From Fragum whitleyi (taxonomy: Eukaryota; Mollusca; Bivalvia; Cardiida; Cardiidae), in the NCBI GenBank assembly GCA_948146395.1, contig OX411551.1, positions 64,127,346-64,191,345 of the forward strand: a stretch of 64,000 bases of DNA. Direction: 5' to 3'. The translations under genes and the position numbers were made by a program. Within the stretch, counting starts at the first letter, position 1. The number at the start of each line of letters is the position of its first letter. Below the pieces are notes generated by a model. It searched no databases, was not told the origin of the DNA, and saw only the letters and a program-made list of their open reading frames with translations. Below, piece by piece: positions 1-9,900 of this stretch.

Positions 1-871
1 CTCATCTTCCAATTTCGGTAATAACATCCACCAAGTTTCATTTAGATCCAGCCAGAAACTTAGGAAGAGTTGCATTCACAAGGCTGCAATTTCAATAAGC
101 CCCAGAGACTAAATTTTAAGGGGGCATAACTGAGGCAATAAGCCCCAGAGACTAAGTTTTTAAGGGGCATAACTCAGGCAAAATTCAACAAACCATAAAA
201 TCATTCCTTCATGCACATCTACCAATTGAGATGATAACATTGACCAAGTTTAAAGAAGATCCAGCCAGAAACTTAGGAGGAGTTGTGTTGTCAAGAAAAG
301 TGGACCCAGAGACTAAGTTTTTAAGGGGCATAACTCAGGCAAAAATCAACGAACCATAAAATCATTCCTTCATGCACATCTACCAATTGAGGTGATAACA
401 TTGACCAAGTTTCAAGGAGATACAGCCAGAAACTTAGGAGGAGTTGTGTTGACAAGAAAAGTGGACCCAGAGACTAAGTTATCAAGGGGCATAACTCAGG
501 CAAAAATCAACGAACCGTAAAATCATTCCTTCATGCACATCTACCACTTGAGGTGATTACATTGACCAAGTTTCAAGAAGATCCAGCCAGAAACTTAGGA
601 GGAGTTGCGTTGACAAGAAAAGTGGACCCAGAGACTAAGTTATCAAGGGGCATAACCCAGGCAAAAATCAACAAACCGTAAAATCCTTCATTCATGCACA
701 TCTACCAATTGAGGTGATAACATTGACCAAGTTTCAAGAAGATCCAGCCAGAAGTTTGGGAGGAGTTGCGTTGACAAGAAAAGTGGATGGACGTACGGAT
801 GGACGGACAGACGCATGGACGGACAGACGGAGAAGATGACGCCAATATACGTCCGCCTCCGGCGGCGTATA
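1..871 (-). mobile_element. Pearl/Helentron-like element, copy A (cut by window start)
   Basis: The sequence matches 3427-4297 almost base for base (offset 3426). It holds core repeats with a period of about 162 bp, seen as the phrase gacccagagactaag at about 303, 465 and 627. A GGAC/GACA-rich microsatellite follows (about 785-835), then a GC-rich palindrome ending ggcggcgtat. Read on the minus strand this is the 5' part of an element whose complete copy is at 3021-4297; its other end lies outside the window. It contains no open reading frame of note and is presumably non-autonomous. Confidence 0.75.
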
Positions 872-1257
872 TAAATGAGACAAAATGTGAAATTTCCAGG
901 ACAGCTTTTCGTAAAGCGGTCAATTTGCGCGTGATTGCTATGCAATGTTCATTGTGACGTAATTTATTTTGCCCCGCATATATGACATAAGATAGGGTGA
1001 AATGCACAGAAGCAAGGTATAAGTTTTTGATAATTTCACTGCTTTTGTGATGAGATTATCAAGTGATAATCTACCGTTGTTTCTTGATAAACCACCAAAA
1101 AGCATTAAAGAATATTTCATAACTTGCATTTCACATATATTGGTTATTCCAATAATTATATTGACTTCTCAAAAACATGGTCATATTATATAACAGAATA
1201 TCAGATGTGTGGTCAGTAAAATAAATTCTTTGTTACAGTATCAAACATTACTCATTA
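872..1257. repeat. Right half of a foldback MITE, duplicated copy
   Basis: This stretch is nearly identical to 4298-4683 and continues the 3426-bp-offset duplication that starts at base 1. Related sequence is found at about 40810-41075 and, inverted, at 46140-46310, so it is part of a dispersed element and not unique DNA. The duplication ends at about 1257/4683, where the two copies diverge abruptly. Confidence 0.7.
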
Positions 1258-1810
1258 ATTTTGCAAAAGAGCAAAAAGGTTTCCACTATTATCAGCAGCA
1301 CTGTTTGATAGATACTTTTACACTCCCTTATTGTGTGATTGTTTGTACTTTCAATTCATACTTGGTTAAATATGAAAATTAAATACTTTTTTTTTTTGTA
1401 AATGGATTTTACAATGGAAAACAGTAGCAATTGCTGGTAAAAGATTTTTTTTTCATTTTCCCACAATATTTTCTACCACATATTGTGTTTTTCTCTAAAT
1501 GCATCCACTTTCCAGCACTGTCTGTAACCTCTTTTATATGTGACCGGCTATAATTTTAAAAAAGACGAAATATTAAATTGTAAACAGTAGTTTCAGTCAT
1601 TAGAATGATAAAACCCATTTCTCTTTAATCATTTTTTCCAAGCAACAATGAAATCTAAGTTGGTACACACGGAAAGGACTTGTCTTAAGGTATACATGTG
1701 AAATTTAGAGACACTAACACTAACCAAGCATACATGTAGTTATTTGGGACGTATTGACAATCAGAAACACAGATAAATAAACAGTACAAATTGGTGTATG
1801 GACATAAGAA
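1258..1810. other. Intergenic, nothing recognised
   Basis: AT-rich sequence with short homopolymer runs. I see no exon, RNA gene or repeat family shared with the rest of the window. Confidence 0.5.
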
Positions 1811-2090
1811 TATGTGACCCATCACGTGAAAAGGGACCATCTGGGTACTCTGTAGAATTAATGTTTTGGATTTGGATTGAATGAAAAAGGATTTGGTCCA
1901 GCATTGGTCAACCAGAGGTCGCATTTCAAAAATTATGACACTGGAAGGTAAATTGAACATTCTAGATTCTGAAAGTAAGCACATTGCGAAAAGTTTCGAC
2001 CCTAGTCAGTCTGCGCAATCAAGGCAGTCTGACCAGGGTCGATACCATACACACTACCCAGATGGTCCCTTTTGTGTGATGGGTCACATA
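1811..2090. mobile_element. TA-flanked MITE with long terminal inverted repeats
   Basis: The ends are inverted repeats of about 35 bp: TGTGACCCATCACGTGAAAA... on the left and its near complement ...GTGATGGGTCACA on the right, bordered by TA on both sides. The TA border suggests a Tc1/mariner-type target site. An internal palindrome (agtctgcgcaatc...gcagtctgacc) lies near 2010-2040. Related copies are at 60500-60761 and 61410-61664. It has no coding capacity. Confidence 0.8.
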
Positions 2091-2295
2091 TCTTTAGCAC
2101 CTTGAGTTTAGATTGACAATTCATTTGCTGACGTCTGGAAATGGCCCCCTGCTTAACACATGACAGGTACCATTTTTTAACATTGGAAAATGCTTCCTCA
2201 TCCTGATATTATTCATCCTTATCTATAAATTATTTAGCTGAGGATGTTTTCATATAATCATTTCCTTGGAATAGCATAAACTATGTTTAATTGAA

Positions 2296-2410
2296 ACAAG
2301 ATATATTTGTGAAACACGAATGCCCCCGTAACAGCGATCTCTCGATAAGGCAAAGGTTAAGTTTGGTTAAGTTTTCGGACAGACGGACGGACAGACAGAC
2401 GGACGGACAG

Positions 2411-2441
<31 letters not shown>

Positions 2442-2483
2442 TGAGTAAAACAATATGCCCCAGATCTCTCGATACGGGGCATA
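2296..2483 (-). mobile_element. Short pearl/Helentron-like element, ATGCCCC subfamily
   Basis: It begins acaag (complement of the CTTGT end) followed by a small hairpin and atgccccc, has a GGAC/GACA microsatellite in the middle (about 2378-2440), and closes with a hairpin whose arms are atgcccc and ggggcat. It has the same layout as the larger elements here but no ~160-bp core repeats. A relative is at 6790-6958. Confidence 0.6.
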
Positions 2484-2861
2484 AAAAAATACATTGAAAG
2501 TAAATACATATATTTGTCACATTTGTCTTTTGCCACAGCTTACCTCCTTTTACAATTTCTTTAATGAAAACCTATATACCATTTGCAAACTGCAATTGCT
2601 GAAATAAACTTTAGGAAAATGTTTCAATTTCAAAGTGCTCCATAGCACTCAACTTGCGCTTCATTAGTGGTGTAATTTTGAAATGAGATTTAAACCAACC
2701 TGTAAACCTAAGAGACATTCTGATTTATATTGAAAAGGGTTCTACTTTTCTTTGAGTAATTGTTCAAAAGATATCAGCATAGTCTCCAAATTTTTGGAAC
2801 ACCCCATTTTTACATATTTGCCCTTAAAAGTGGTGTTTAATCTCATACAAACAAATTATAT
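2484..2861. other. Intergenic, nothing recognised
   Basis: No exon, RNA gene or shared repeat seen; AT-rich. Confidence 0.45.
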
Positions 2862-3020
2862 AGAGGAAAATAGTTTGTTTTAGTGTAAGATCGATTTATA
2901 TTTCATTGAGTGAACAACAAAAGCTATATTTTCACTAGTGAAAATAAAGCTTTTGTTGTTCATAAAATGAAATATTAATCGATCGTACTCGAAAAACACT
3001 TATTCTATTTCTTTAATGCA
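2862..3020. repeat. Left half of a foldback MITE, interrupted
   Basis: It contains a long hairpin: cattgagtgaacaacaaaag... at about 2906 returns as ...cttttgttgttcataaaatg by about 2970. The sequence stops at taatgca (3020), where a 1.28-kb element is inserted, and resumes at 4298. An uninterrupted relative on the minus strand at 46130-46490 reads straight through the junction. Other relatives are at 34045-34150 and 40670-41090. Confidence 0.75.
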
Positions 3021-4297
3021 ACAAGAGTGCCATCGTCACAAAATACGCCGCCACTTTGCTGCTGTTTCACGAAAATAATTGAAGACACTACTTATTTTGA
3101 CAGAACCAAATTGAAAATGACCAAGTTTCATTTAAATCAAGACAAAAAGTTAGGAGGAGTTGCCTTCACAAGGCTGCAATTTAAATTAGCCCCGGGCACT
3201 AAGTTTTAAGGGGACATAATTCAGGGAAATAAATGAGCCATAAAATCCTTGATCCATGTACATCTACAAATTATAGTGATGACATTGACCAAGTTTCATT
3301 TAAATAAAGACAAAAAGTAAGGAGGAGTTGTGTCAAAAGGCTGCAATTTCAATAAGCCCTAGATACGAATTTTTAGGGGGCATGATTTAGGGTAAAATTA
3401 ATGAACCCTAAAATCCTTACTTAATGCTCATCTTCCAATTTCGGTAATAACATCCACCAAGTTTCATTTAGATCCAGCCAGAAACTTAGGAAGAGTTGCA
3501 TTCACAAGGCTGCAATTTCAATAAGCCCCAGAGACTAAATTTTAAGGGGGCATAACTGAGGCAATAAGCCCCAGAGACTAAGTTTTTAAGGGGCATAACT
3601 CAGGCAAAATTCAACAAACCATAAAATCATTCCTTCATGCACATCTACCAATTGAGATGATAACATTGACCAAGTTTAAAGAAGATCCAGCCAGAAACTT
3701 AGGAGGAGTTGTGTTGTCAAGAAAAGTGGACCCAGAGACTAAGTTTTTAAGGGGCATAACTCAGGCAAAAATCAACGAACCATAAAATCATTCCTTCATG
3801 CACATCTACCAATTGAGGTGATAACATTGACCAAGTTTCAAGGAGATACAGCCAGAAACTTAGGAGGAGTTGTGTTGACAAGAAAAGTGGACCCAGAGAC
3901 TAAGTTATCAAGGGGCATAACTCAGGCAAAAATCAACGAACCGTAAAATCATTCTTTCATGCACATCTACCACTTGAGGTGATTACATTGACCAAGTTTC
4001 AAGAAGATCCAGCCAGAAACTTAGGAGGAGTTGCGTTGACAAGAAAAGTGGACCCAGAGACTAAGTTATCAAGGGGCATAACTCAGGCAAAAATCAACAA
4101 ACCGTAAAATTCTTTATTCATGCACATCTACCAATTGAGGTGATAACATTGACCAAGTTTCAAGAAGATCCAGCCAGAAGTTTAGGAGGAGTTGCGTTGA
4201 CAAGAAAAGTGGATGGACGTACGGATGGACGGACAGACGCATGGACGGACAGACGGAGAAGATGACGCCAATATACGTCCGCCTCCGGCGGCGTATA
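3021..4297 (-). mobile_element. Complete pearl/Helentron-like element (ATACGCCGCC subfamily)
   Basis: Both boundaries are fixed by the interrupted MITE around it. On the minus strand it starts with the subterminal repeat ATACGCCGCC (4287-4296), then a GC-rich palindrome, a GTCC/GTCT microsatellite (about 4212-4256), and several 162-bp core repeats with degenerate cores beyond. The inverted subterminal repeat GGCGGCGTAT follows (3043-3052), then a small hairpin and the end CTCTTGT (3021). There is no ORF for Rep/helicase or transposase, so it would need enzymes in trans. Assignment to the Helentron-type or 'pearl' group of bivalves is inference from layout. Confidence 0.7.
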
Positions 4298-4684
4298 TAA
4301 ATGAGACAAAATGTGAAATTTCCAGGACAGCTTTTCGTAAAGCAGTCAATTTGCGCGTGATTGCTATGCAATGTTCATTGTGACGTAATTTATTTTGCCC
4401 CGCACAGATGACATAAGATAGGGTGAAATGCACAGAAGCAAGGTATAAGTTTTTGATAATTTCACTGCTTTTGTGATGAGATTATCAAGTGATAATCTAC
4501 CGTTGTTTCTTGATAAACCACCAAAAAGCATTAAAGAATATTTCATAACTTGCAGTTCACATATATTGGTTATTCCAATAATTATATTGACTTCTCAAAA
4601 ACATGGTCATATTATATAACAGAATATCAGATGTGTGGTCAGTAAAATAAATTCTTTGTTACAGTATTAAACATTACTCATTAA
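4298..4684. repeat. Right half of the interrupted foldback MITE
   Basis: It resumes the MITE whose left half is 2862-3020, and is the second copy of 872-1257. Divergence from the first copy begins after about 4684. Confidence 0.7.
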
Positions 4685-5310
4685 ACATCCCCTATGTACA
4701 AAATTCAAACAGTTTAAGTTTACATAACACGGTTCCAGATAAGAAGGAATGATGGCAATCTAAATATACAGTCCATCTTGCTCAAGAGACCACGTCTATT
4801 AAGCTACCGTTTGTATTAAGCGACCGGTTTCAAAACTCCCTTCTTTAGATGGAAATATCTCAAGAATTAGATATAATTGGTCTAAAAATTATTCTAAATG
4901 AATCATATGTTGTTAAAACTCAATAGAATCGTCACTAAGACTATTCTATTGAGTTTAAATAACAAAGGATTATTGAGAAAATCGCACTCAATACATAGAT
5001 ATTCAATTGAAATTGTGTTTTCTTATATATAAACAAAACGTGTTTTAAGCGACCGCTCTCTTTAATGACCGCTTTTTGATGGTCCCGTAAGAGGTTGCTT
5101 AATACAAGGTTTACTGTACTACCCAAAATCTATGTTGTTAGTACTCATTGGAAATGTCTTGGTGAGACAATTCCAATGAGTATCCACAACATATGATTTG
5201 TTCAACAAAAATGGTTTTAGTGTTTGAAATCAAATTCACTCCTTCATATCAGCTTCTTGTTCATAAGTGTATTACCCATGTAGGTGCACTTTAAACAGTT
5301 TTTCAATAAC
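4685..5310. repeat. MITE remnants and a small foldback
   Basis: Repeated phrases such as ttaagcgaccg (about 4816 and 5047) and ttaatacaaggtttactgta suggest an old DNA-transposon remnant. A clear hairpin lies at 5131-5193, with arms tatgttgttagtactcattg and its near complement. Similar hairpins occur at 27688-27755 and 57902-57973. No gene seen. Confidence 0.5.
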
Positions 5311-6226
5311 CCATCTTTGCATCATGTCATCTTTATATTTACAACAAAATAATTTAAAACAATTTCTTTACTATCACAGGAAATATATATCATAAACAAA
5401 TCATACATTTGTAAGCAAGTCAAAACAGACTTTGAATATCTTTTAAAGGAATAAGAATCATTAATAGTTAACCCTTGACATGCCAAACCTGGAATATTTT
5501 GCAGGAGATAAAGAAAAAGAACAGCCTGCACATATTTGCAGTCTGATCTAAGCCCCTCCCTTCCCCTATCCCCTGCCCCCTATTATTTTCCTTTTGAAAC
5601 CAGGAAATTATATTAAAAAAATATATTTTTTTAAATAAATACTAACTCACAATAACTGCATTCAGTGCAATCAGCACTTAAGTTTTCAAGCATTTTTATC
5701 TTAGATTTTTATTCAGCCAAACAAACTAGTAATCAAATAGAGGCTCCTTTTGACAAATCATTATAATTCAAAGTTTTGTTCTTCAATGATTTATCAAGGT
5801 ATCTAATTGGCTGAAAGATACACTTATGATTGTCTTGTCCAACCAGATTCCTCTTTGTGAAACTGGTAATTTATCTTTCAAATTCAACTGTTTGATGAAA
5901 ACAAAACCCAAAGCTATTAACAGAGATAGTAAATTAAAATTTAGATTGAACATTTCAATGTTTTACTGCCATAAGCCCCATCTTGTGGGTAATATGTACA
6001 ACTTAGATAGATCTCATGGAGATCATTCAAATGAGTACCCATAACAAAGGATTTCACTATACATTTGTATGAATGGCATTATTTTCTAAAAAACTTATCC
6101 CTGGATATCCACAAAGTGATTCTTTTCAACCTGCGCAGTCAAACCAGAGTTAATTCTTTCAACATTTATGCGATGTTCCCCCTACAATGTGATACCAGTA
6201 CCTCTCAATAAACTAACACAGATCTA
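5311..6226. other. Spacer downstream of BET1L
   Basis: No exon seen. About 5468-5552 is an inverted fragment of the TTAA MITE family (ttaacccttgacatgcc...cctgcacatatttgcagtctgatc). The rest is AT-rich. It would include the 3' UTR of the BET1L gene, which ends its coding part at 6227. Confidence 0.5.
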
Positions 6227-6397
6227 TCACTTTGCTGTCACTTTCGATACAAGATAGTATGCTAAAAAGAACAAAATAATGAGTCCACCAATGATATAAC
6301 ACATGAGTTTACGATTGCCTTTCCCTGAACTAACCATGTGGTTTAATCTGTTCATACTTCCTGTTAATAAACCTTGACTGCTGTCAAATTCTCCCAT
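6227..6397 (-). CDS. BET1L: BET1L exon 4 with membrane anchor
   Basis: The acceptor is TTGTTTTCCAG. It encodes the second half of the SNARE helix, the NRKLMC juxtamembrane motif, one hydrophobic segment and the stop. Confidence 0.93.
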   Translation of the reverse strand: MGEFDSSQGLLTGSMNRLNHMVSSGKGNRKLMCYIIGGLIILFFLAYYLVSKVTAK

Positions 6398-6877
6398 CTG
6401 GAAAACAATAACATATGTTTGTTAAACATTAATCCCTGCAGCTGAATAGTTTGTTGAAATTTTACTTTTGTCAATGAGTTTCAAAAAGCCTTATCGGAGG
6501 CAAAAACCATCAACAGGGAAGAGTGTGACAGAAAGAGCAACATCTAGCAGCAATAGGAAGCTTCTCCCTACTACGGAGTTCTCTCTCTAGAAATTGCTTA
6601 CTAATCTTTATATGGTAAAATTTGCAATAGACGACTACTAAGGGGGCAAACAAAAAGCGGTCACTTATGGGAATGGTGGCTTAATACAATATTTCATGAT
6701 AAATAAGTAAAATAACATAGGTTATTTTGATAGCATATTAAGATGTTAAGTTAAGATATAAAGATAAACAGATATGCCCCCATTATAAAACAAGATGTGC
6801 TTGTGAAATGTGATTGTCCTCAAAACAGTATTTTTTTTCAGGAAATTAACCTTGACAGATGCTTTTTCGCAGACTGG

Positions 6878-6908
<31 letters not shown>

Positions 6909-9900
6909 TGATAAAGCAATACAATATGCCCCCCCCATCTTATTGCTGCAGGGGCATGAAAAGATGCATAAAAATTCAATAGAACATTCAATGAATGATG
7001 CAAAATTTTAAATTTTGTTAAAACTTGTATCCCAATCAATATCAAATACACAAGTCAGCAGGAGCACTGTCTAAAGATGTCCTTATTTGTTGGTTGCTGG
7101 ATAGTGAATGAAAAGTCTTAGTCGAAAAAGGGACATGATTTGCACTTATTGCCTCTAGAGTTATTCCCCTTGAAATTATAGGTTGGACTTTTAACCCTTG
7201 TCATGTTGAATAAATTAAAAATTTGCATCAAAATCAAAGTGCAAAAAGCACTGAAAGTTCCAACTATAGGTCAATTTTTACTTGAAAAACTAAATATATT
7301 GACAATTCTGGTTTTTAAGTGAGAAACAGGTGGTGTAGACTAACCTCAGACTGCACATATGTGCAGGCTGATGTTTGTCTATAGCTCCTCCCAAAGCAGG
7401 AATATTCCAGGTTCAGCATGACAATGGTTAAAAGTGAGAATGTGTGGCAAGTTTCAAGTAAATTCCTTTGATAATTCCAGAGATATCACAAAATGTCAGT
7501 TTTCACACAGTAATTACAACAACGACACCAGATCTATAGCAATACCTCTGACAACAGCTGAGCCAAAAACATGGTTCTCAAGGAAAACAATGTTGATTGC
7601 TCCGTATGAATCAGTTGTAACTGCCAATAAACATATGCCTATAAACCTATAGGTAGTTACAACCATTTCACACTGAGCAATCAATGTTAGTTTTCATCTC
7701 AAAGGTCTCTCCCTCTATTTTTAGCTCTTGATTACTTATTTTGGGTGTGAGTACATACTTCACTTCTTGAATTGGCCAAGTGGTAAATGTACTTGACCTA
7801 TGACCTGGAGGTCTGTAGTTTGAGTCCCAGGTTCCCCGAGGTGCATTTATGGGCAAAATACTTAATAGCTAGCCCCAGTTCACCCAGCTATAAAATTAGG
7901 TAGCAGTGAGTTTAAATCACTGCCTCTCTCTCAGCAATTCAATAAGCTTAAGCTTTCGTTGAAATCAAACTAAAGTAAATACGCATAAACTAGTACATAC
8001 CATGTGATCATCTAAATATCTGTTGGAATCTTTCGTATCCGACTCAATGTCTAGAGCAAGCTGAAATAGAATATAAAGCCTTGTTATGCTGAATCTTTGA
8101 AAAATTGCACATTAATCAAAGTGCTTTAGGGCTCTTTAAAAAGAAATTGTATGCCAAAATTTAACTTGACAATTAAGTTTTTACACACTTTTGGTCAAAG
8201 AAGACAAACAGGTTTTGTAGACCAGGATCAGACTGCACTTCTGTGCAGATTAATCTTATTCTTTATCCCCTGCTAGAGCAGGGTTCAGCATGACAAGCAT
8301 TAAGAAAGCGTTTGTACAGATCTGACAAACACATGCAAGATTAAAGAAGTCACCTCCTATCTTTATAAATATCATTATCATTGTTATCTTCAACAGAGGA
8401 AAAGTTTCTTGAATAATTGTTTATTAAGTTTTAAGTTCTGTATCTAAACCTTATTTATAACAAACAAACCATCCTGATTTACAGTATATTCATCAAGATG
8501 TTTATTTCATTTCTAGGGAAAAATTTGGGCTTGATCATCAAAAATTACCTAAATGCAGAGTAGCCATGAACTATTACTTTCATAATGAGATCCTATTAAA
8601 TATAATGATAGAACACTGTTTCAAATTGAGAAGAAATCTTTGTAAATTTAACAAGATATAAAGCATTTTCTCCTTTTCTGATTCAATTCATAAATTGAGT
8701 GCTCTCTATGCACCAGTGGCAAAAAAAATATTCATAAGTATGTTAGATAGAACACCAACCCCTTTCAGCCTGGAAATCTTTCCCGCCAGTCCTTCCACTC
8801 TAGACTGATTTTCACTGTCCAACATTTCTTCTGTTCTTCCTGAAAAAAAAAATGTTTGTTAAACACTAATGCCCTGGCAAAGGCCATTATCAGAAATTTT
8901 CAACATTTTTGATCTTTACAAAATGCCTGGACCTTCACATATGACCTTGACCTTGCTACCAACAGAAAGGTCTCGCCACAAGCAATACTCATGTGAAATA
9001 TGAAGGCTCTGTCCTTTACCATTCAAAAGTTATTGCCAATGATTTTGGGAGGGAGAAAACAGACAGGTAAAAAGCAATATGCACCGATCTATCCATGCAA
9101 GGGTAGACAAAAATAATAATAAGGGGTAAGAAAATATGGACTTTATCTACTTGTCACTAGAAAAAATGAACTTGTCGTAAAAGAGGGAAAGGATTAAGAA
9201 GAGAAACCGAGACCACTCTACTGACTCTTTGAAAAGCTTATGTCTTGAAAGTGCTGTTCAAGATAAAACAAGAAAAATGTTTCATGAAAATTAATTTATA
9301 AATGAGTTGTTTAAACAATAAAATTTACTTAAAGGCCTTTTCCAATGACAGAGTTGCCTTTTTCCCATGGCAAAAATGTGGCCATGGTCACAGAGAAATA
9401 ATTTTTTAAGTTTCATGACAATGCATCCATAAATGAAGAAGTTATGTAAACATTAAATATGACATAAAAAACCTTTTCCCATTATACAGCATATATAACA
9501 ACAAACCACCCTGAAATGCTCGTGGTCATTTTATAAGGAACATTCTATGAGAGTTTTAACACTTTCCTGTTTTACAAAATTTTGGACCTGTCCAAATTCA
9601 AAGGTTTTGTAGACGAAAATTTAAAGTGGATTTAATTTGAAAAATAGCCATTCTGTAGGGTAAAAAATAGTGTGGAAAAGAAGAAATTGCTTGTCAGAAG
9701 CAATTTCTTCTTTTTTCACAATGTTTTCTCAATCATAAAATCACAGGCACGTAAAAATCAGGGATTAAACAGCAAAGGGTTAAACAAATCTAAGAGGAGT
9801 TATGTTGACAAGGAAGTTAACATTAATGCTTCTTTTGACGTGACATATCATCAGATGGCTGAAAAAATGTGGCCATGGTCAGAAAAAGATCAATATTTTG

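Noticed and set aside
690..1007. Minus-strand open frames with MHFTLSYV and serine-rich text, repeated at 4182-4433
   Set aside because: They lie over the microsatellite and core repeats of the pearl-like elements and repeat only because the DNA is duplicated.
2378..2440. CRISPR-like or regulatory array in GACA/GGAC repeats
   Set aside because: It is simple tetranucleotide microsatellite within a mobile element in a eukaryotic genome; there are no spacers.
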